Shown here one piece after another: positions 5,797 through 8,557 of a stretch of 8,557 bases of DNA (the first letter of the stretch is position 1; each line of letters starts with the position of its first letter). Source of the DNA: Lentisphaeria bacterium (lineage in GTDB: Bacteria; Verrucomicrobiota; Lentisphaeria; JABSQK01; UBA12247); contig DMTJ01000251.1 in NCBI GenBank assembly GCA_003477185.1, forward strand, positions 1-8,557. The letters are read 5' to 3'. The position numbers and the translations under genes were made by a program. Below the pieces are notes generated by a model. The model was not told the DNA's origin, did no database searches, and saw only the letters and a list, made by a program, of their open reading frames with translations.

Positions 5797-7521
5797 ATGG
5801 CCAGACAGCAGGTAATCGGGCTGGATATTGGTGCCGCTAGCACCAAACTAGCGATCGTGGAGCGGCATCGATCCGGAGCGCGGCTGGTGCATACTGCCCG
5901 GCTGGACCAGCGAGATGAGGGAATCGACGGTTTTGAGCTGGCCGAGGTGCTGACGGACTGGCTGCGCCAGGAGTGCCCGCAGGTGTTGGAGACCACGGCG
6001 GCGATTCCGCAGACCTTTGTCAACATGCGCGTGGCGGAGTTCCCGCCAGCGGACGGTAAGCGCTTGGCTGAGATGGCTGCCTACGAGGTGCAACAGTTTT
6101 CCGGCTTGTCAGATGAGAGTTTTCTGCATGCGTTTCACCCCTTGGACAAGGCAGGTGGAAAAGGGAAGCAGCCGGTGTTGCTGGCGATTTGCCCGGAAAC
6201 AGCAGCGCAGGAACGGGCCGATTTGGTGTCTGAACTTCCGGTGCAGTTGTGCAATTTAGCACCGTCTGGGGCAGCGTTGGCCGCGGCGTTTCGGCAGTTA
6301 CACCCGAAGCAGTCGGGGCAGCATGGGGTGACCTTGGTCTTAGACCTGGGCGCATCGAGTACGACGTTCCTGATCTTTGATGCCGGTCATTTTTCCTACG
6401 CCGGATCAGTGCCGTATGGCGCGGAGCTGTTTACGGACGCAATGGCTCACGCGATGGGGATCCGCGAGGACGAAGCCGAGAGACTGAAGCGCGCACAGGG
6501 GCTGAAACCGGCCGACAAGCTGACGCCCCCGCAGTTGATTGGCTGTTGTAGCGAGTTCGTGAGCGAGCTGTTCGCTGCCCTTGAGTCTTGGAAGTTTGAT
6601 GGCGAGGCGGCGGTGCGGCCAACCTTTGACCACGTCTATCTGTGCGGAGGTGGGGCCAGACTGCAGGGATTCGACGACTATCTGGCGGCAGAATTGAATT
6701 GCCCGGTAGAGCTTTTGCGAAGTTCGCAAGACGCAGAACAGGATGACTACCTGGTGGCGTTTGGGCTCGGGATGCAGGGCCTCGGGGTGAGCACGGTCCC
6801 AATGCCGTTGACGCCACAAAACGTGTGCTGGCAGACTTTGCGCCGCCGACGTCATGTGTTTCTGGCTGCAGCCATGTTTCTGATTCCCATGCTGCTGGCC
6901 GCGATTGTGGCTGTGGAGTACTTCAATGTGCGCAAAGAACAACAGAGTCTGGATCGCAAGGGCCGTACGCTTGATGAGTGCGGCAGCTTGATTCCCGGGC
7001 TAGAGAAGCAGCGCGCTGAGCTGGCGAATGCGGAGACCATGCTGAAGCCATTTGTCGCGCGTGGGAATCGTAATCGGGTGGTGATCAAGGCGATCGATGT
7101 GCTGACAGATTTTCAGCAGGAGGAGGACTGGCTGGTGTTGCTGGCAGACCCAGAGAGCTATCATGGCGATCCAGAAGAGCGGGAGGAGGAGGTCAGGCGC
7201 CCGCGTGGGCTGGGTGCCCATGCGATGCTGGTACGGAAGTCGGAGAAACGGACAATTCTGTGCGAGGATGTGGCACCTTGGGATGCCTTGTACTGCTCGG
7301 GCTTTATTCCCAAACAGAAGATTAGCCCGCTCGAGCATATTCGGTCGCTGCGCGAGAAGCTGAACAGCGAGCCTGGCTCGATTTTTACCGGCGCGGATGT
7401 GGTGACGAGCGATCGCTCGACCAAGGACTATCGAGTGAGCGCCTACTGGCTAACCCGCTACATCGCGCGGCCGTTCGCCTTACGCCTGCCGTTGAAGGAT
7501 CTGGAGTTCAAAAGCCAATGA
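5797..7521 (+). CDS. PilM-like actin-fold ATPase fused to PilN-like membrane and periplasmic module
   Basis: This 574-residue protein begins with a PilM/FtsA-type actin-like domain (residues about 5-330): phosphate-1 motif GLDIGAASTKLAIVE (8-22), phosphate-2 motif LDLGASSTTFLIFD (182-195) and adenosine motif YLCGGGARLQGFDDYL (281-296). A basic RRRR (349-352) and one hydrophobic transmembrane helix (about 354-374) follow, then a charged, probably coiled-coil stretch (about 376-415) and a C-terminal mixed alpha/beta domain (about 425-574). Separate PilM is about 350 residues and PilN about 180-200, so the length fits a PilM+PilN fusion, with the topology of the type II secretion protein GspL. 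The role inferred is the cytoplasmic ATP-binding and inner-membrane platform of a type IV pilus or type II-like machine. The PilO-like gene follows with a 4-base ATGA overlap. A GspL-like label would also be defensible; I leave the symbol empty because the fusion is neither plain pilM nor gspL. Confidence 0.87.
   Translation: MARQQVIGLDIGAASTKLAIVERHRSGARLVHTARLDQRDEGIDGFELAEVLTDWLRQECPQVLETTAAIPQTFVNMRVAEFPPADGKRLAEMAAYEVQQFSGLSDESFLHAFHPLDKAGGKGKQPVLLAICPETAAQERADLVSELPVQLCNLAPSGAALAAAFRQLHPKQSGQHGVTLVLDLGASSTTFLIFDAGHFSYAGSVPYGAELFTDAMAHAMGIREDEAERLKRAQGLKPADKLTPPQLIGCCSEFVSELFAALESWKFDGEAAVRPTFDHVYLCGGGARLQGFDDYLAAELNCPVELLRSSQDAEQDDYLVAFGLGMQGLGVSTVPMPLTPQNVCWQTLRRRRHVFLAAAMFLIPMLLAAIVAVEYFNVRKEQQSLDRKGRTLDECGSLIPGLEKQRAELANAETMLKPFVARGNRNRVVIKAIDVLTDFQQEEDWLVLLADPESYHGDPEEREEEVRRPRGLGAHAMLVRKSEKRTILCEDVAPWDALYCSGFIPKQKISPLEHIRSLREKLNSEPGSIFTGADVVTSDRSTKDYRVSAYWLTRYIARPFALRLPLKDLEFKSQ
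7503..7506 (+). promoter_or_regulatory. Ribosome binding site of the PilO/Amuc_1100-like gene
   Basis: GGAG lies inside the end of the PilM-PilN coding region, 11 bases before the ATG at 7518. The spacing is long, so initiation may lean on translational coupling through the ATGA overlap at 7518-7521. Confidence 0.45.
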
Positions 7522-8438
7522 TCCCGCAGACGCATATTCGTACGATTGTGGCCGGCGCGATCGCCTCGGTGCTGGTTATGGCGGTCTACTTGTTGGTGGT
7601 GTTTCCGATGCAGAAGTCGGTAAAGGTCACGGCTGCGAACCAGAAGCAGCAGAGCGAGAACCTGCGCCGCAGTGGCTTTCCCCTGGATCCGCAGAAGTTG
7701 CGCCAGCTGGATGCGGTGTTGGCGAAGGATAAGAAAAAGATTTATAAGAAGTTTAGTGCGGTCTACCAGCAGGTGCAGAGGCCGTTGGCGCGGGAGATTG
7801 ACCGCTATGATACGGTGGAGAACTTCTGCAACAGCATCCAGCGTTTCGACTATCAAGAATATTACGTGCAGACCACAGACGAGCTTGCGAAGCACGACGT
7901 GCACTTGTATGGACGAGTGCTGAAGCTGTCCGAAAACAGCGGGGCGGAAAAGGACTATCATCTGCTGTGCCACATCTGGACGGTTCGGAGCTTGGCACTT
8001 CTGGCTCGTAAGCATGATCTCAAACTGGCGGATGAAGCCCTAGTGGCTCCGCCTCCGCCTGAGGATGCGTCGGTGGAGGACCAGCAGGCCTGGCAACGCG
8101 AGCAGCAACTGCCTCCGGCCAATATCGAAGCATTGGAGGTGCGTAGCTATGCCACCAAAGCCGACGCTGATGCCTATGTGGAGGAGTTTCCAGTCCGCAT
8201 GACCATGATGGGGACTGTGACTGACTTGACGCGGTTTCTGCACGACTTGTCGGGCCCGACCACCTTCTTACCCCTGCAGCAGATCGAGATCGAAAAGATC
8301 GGTCGGCGCGCGCAGGATGACACGGTTAAGGTGACTGTGGTCTGTAGCCTGTTTCTGTTGCTGCGCAGTCAGGATAAGCTTGTGGAGCTGGGAGATGGTG
8401 TCTTGATTACTAAGCCACGGTGGAGGCCGGGAACGTGA
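7518..8438 (+). CDS. PilO/Amuc_1100-like bitopic inner-membrane pilus protein
   Basis: The 306-residue product has a short cytoplasmic tail, one transmembrane helix (about residues 9-29), a long charged helical region (about 33-100) and two segments that read as ferredoxin-like alpha/beta halves (about 100-172 and 205-284). A Pro- and Glu-rich linker (PPPPEDASVEDQQ, 178-190) separates them. The second half has strands around IEALEVRSYA, FPVRMTMMGTV, FLPLQQIEIEKIG and VKVTVVCSLFLLL. The layout, size and position after a PilM-like gene match PilO and the pilus-associated Akkermansia protein Amuc_1100 (about 317 residues, from memory); residue identity is clearly low. The expected role is to dimerise in the periplasm and link the inner-membrane platform to the secretin. 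It could instead be a GspM-like component of a secretion system. The start is fixed by the ATGA overlap with the upstream stop. Confidence 0.78.
   Translation: MIPQTHIRTIVAGAIASVLVMAVYLLVVFPMQKSVKVTAANQKQQSENLRRSGFPLDPQKLRQLDAVLAKDKKKIYKKFSAVYQQVQRPLAREIDRYDTVENFCNSIQRFDYQEYYVQTTDELAKHDVHLYGRVLKLSENSGAEKDYHLLCHIWTVRSLALLARKHDLKLADEALVAPPPPEDASVEDQQAWQREQQLPPANIEALEVRSYATKADADAYVEEFPVRMTMMGTVTDLTRFLHDLSGPTTFLPLQQIEIEKIGRRAQDDTVKVTVVCSLFLLLRSQDKLVELGDGVLITKPRWRPGT
8422..8426 (+). promoter_or_regulatory. Ribosome binding site of the last, partial gene
   Basis: GGAGG lies near the end of the PilO-like gene. It is 8 bases before GTG at 8435 and 11 bases before ATG at 8438. The two candidate starts are adjacent codons in the same frame, so the product differs by one residue only. 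Confidence 0.6.
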
Positions 8439-8557
8439 TGGCGAGCGTGATTAAGGAATGGGAGCGTACGGCTTTCGGGGTGGTGATCGTACTGGTTCTG
8501 ATCGGCGGCGGCTACTGCACTGTGCGTATCGCACAGCTCTTCGGGCGCGTCCCGAGT
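8438..8557 (+). CDS. N-terminus of a bitopic membrane protein of the pilus operon (3' partial)
   Basis: Forty codons are visible before the window ends. The product starts MASVIKEWERTAFG and continues with a hydrophobic stretch (about residues 11-28, including VVIVLVLIGGG) that reads as a signal anchor with the bulk outside the cytoplasm. The frame is open to the window edge. The start overlaps the upstream stop (TGATG at 8436-8440); GTG at 8435 is an alternative in-frame start with better spacing from GGAGG. It has no close recognisable family in this short piece. By position it would correspond to the Amuc_1099-type gene that sits between the Amuc_1100-like gene and the secretin in Akkermansia, or to a PilP-like protein. 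That identity is inference from gene order alone. Confidence 0.7.
   Translation, partial: MASVIKEWERTAFGVVIVLVLIGGGYCTVRIAQLFGRVPS

Noticed and set aside
5835..5853. Inverted repeat CGCTAG-(7)-CTAGCG near the start of the PilM-like gene
   Set aside because: It is only six base pairs, has no T tract, and falls in the codons of the conserved phosphate-1 motif. It is more likely chance than a terminator or operator.
7672..7923. Small + strand open frame (83 codons) inside the PilO-like gene, and similar ones at 1472-1735, 5001-5255, 6017-6259 and 7163-7363
   Set aside because: They are out-of-frame shadows of the real genes, rich in Arg/Trp/Cys, with no supporting domain.

Overview
The window is a densely packed, GC-rich bacterial segment with all supported genes on the + strand and only 12 bases between the first two. 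It holds four reading frames: a giant secreted protease/adhesin-like protein (open at its 5' end), a PilM-type actin-like ATPase fused to a PilN-like membrane module, a PilO/Amuc_1100-like bitopic membrane protein, and the first 40 codons of another bitopic membrane protein that runs off the window. No RNA gene, mobile element, CRISPR array or terminator is visible.

The likely source is a member of the PVC group (Verrucomicrobiota, Kiritimatiellota, Lentisphaerota or Planctomycetota). This is an inference from two kinds of evidence. First, the large protein joins a chymotrypsin-fold protease, a long array of cadherin/VCBS-like repeats ending in NDAP-type linkers, a dockerin-like EF-hand pair, a cohesin-like sandwich and paired 'GWNL' C-terminal modules, a style common in these phyla. 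Second, the downstream genes follow the layout of the Akkermansia muciniphila pilus-associated cluster Amuc_1098-1102: PilM-like protein, Amuc_1100-like protein, then a small membrane-anchored protein. A secretin would be expected just beyond the right edge. The phylum is not certain from sequence alone.

Layout: 1-5784 is the giant protein, with protease (1-444), one partial plus thirteen repeats (460-4245), dockerin-like pair (4258-4410), cohesin-like domain (4447-4824), Ig-like domain (4882-5082), an unassigned stretch, and twin terminal modules (5368-5781). A short gap with a ribosome binding site leads to the PilM-PilN fusion (5797-7521). This overlaps the PilO/Amuc_1100-like gene (7518-8438) through ATGA, which in turn overlaps the last gene (from 8438, or 8435) through GTGATG.

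The working model is one transcription unit. The two complete membrane proteins and the partial one would form the inner-membrane alignment platform of a type IV pilus or type II secretion-like machine. The giant protein, which must be exported, would be a substrate or surface partner of that machine. The platform assignment is well supported by family features; the link between the giant protein and the machine rests only on gene order.
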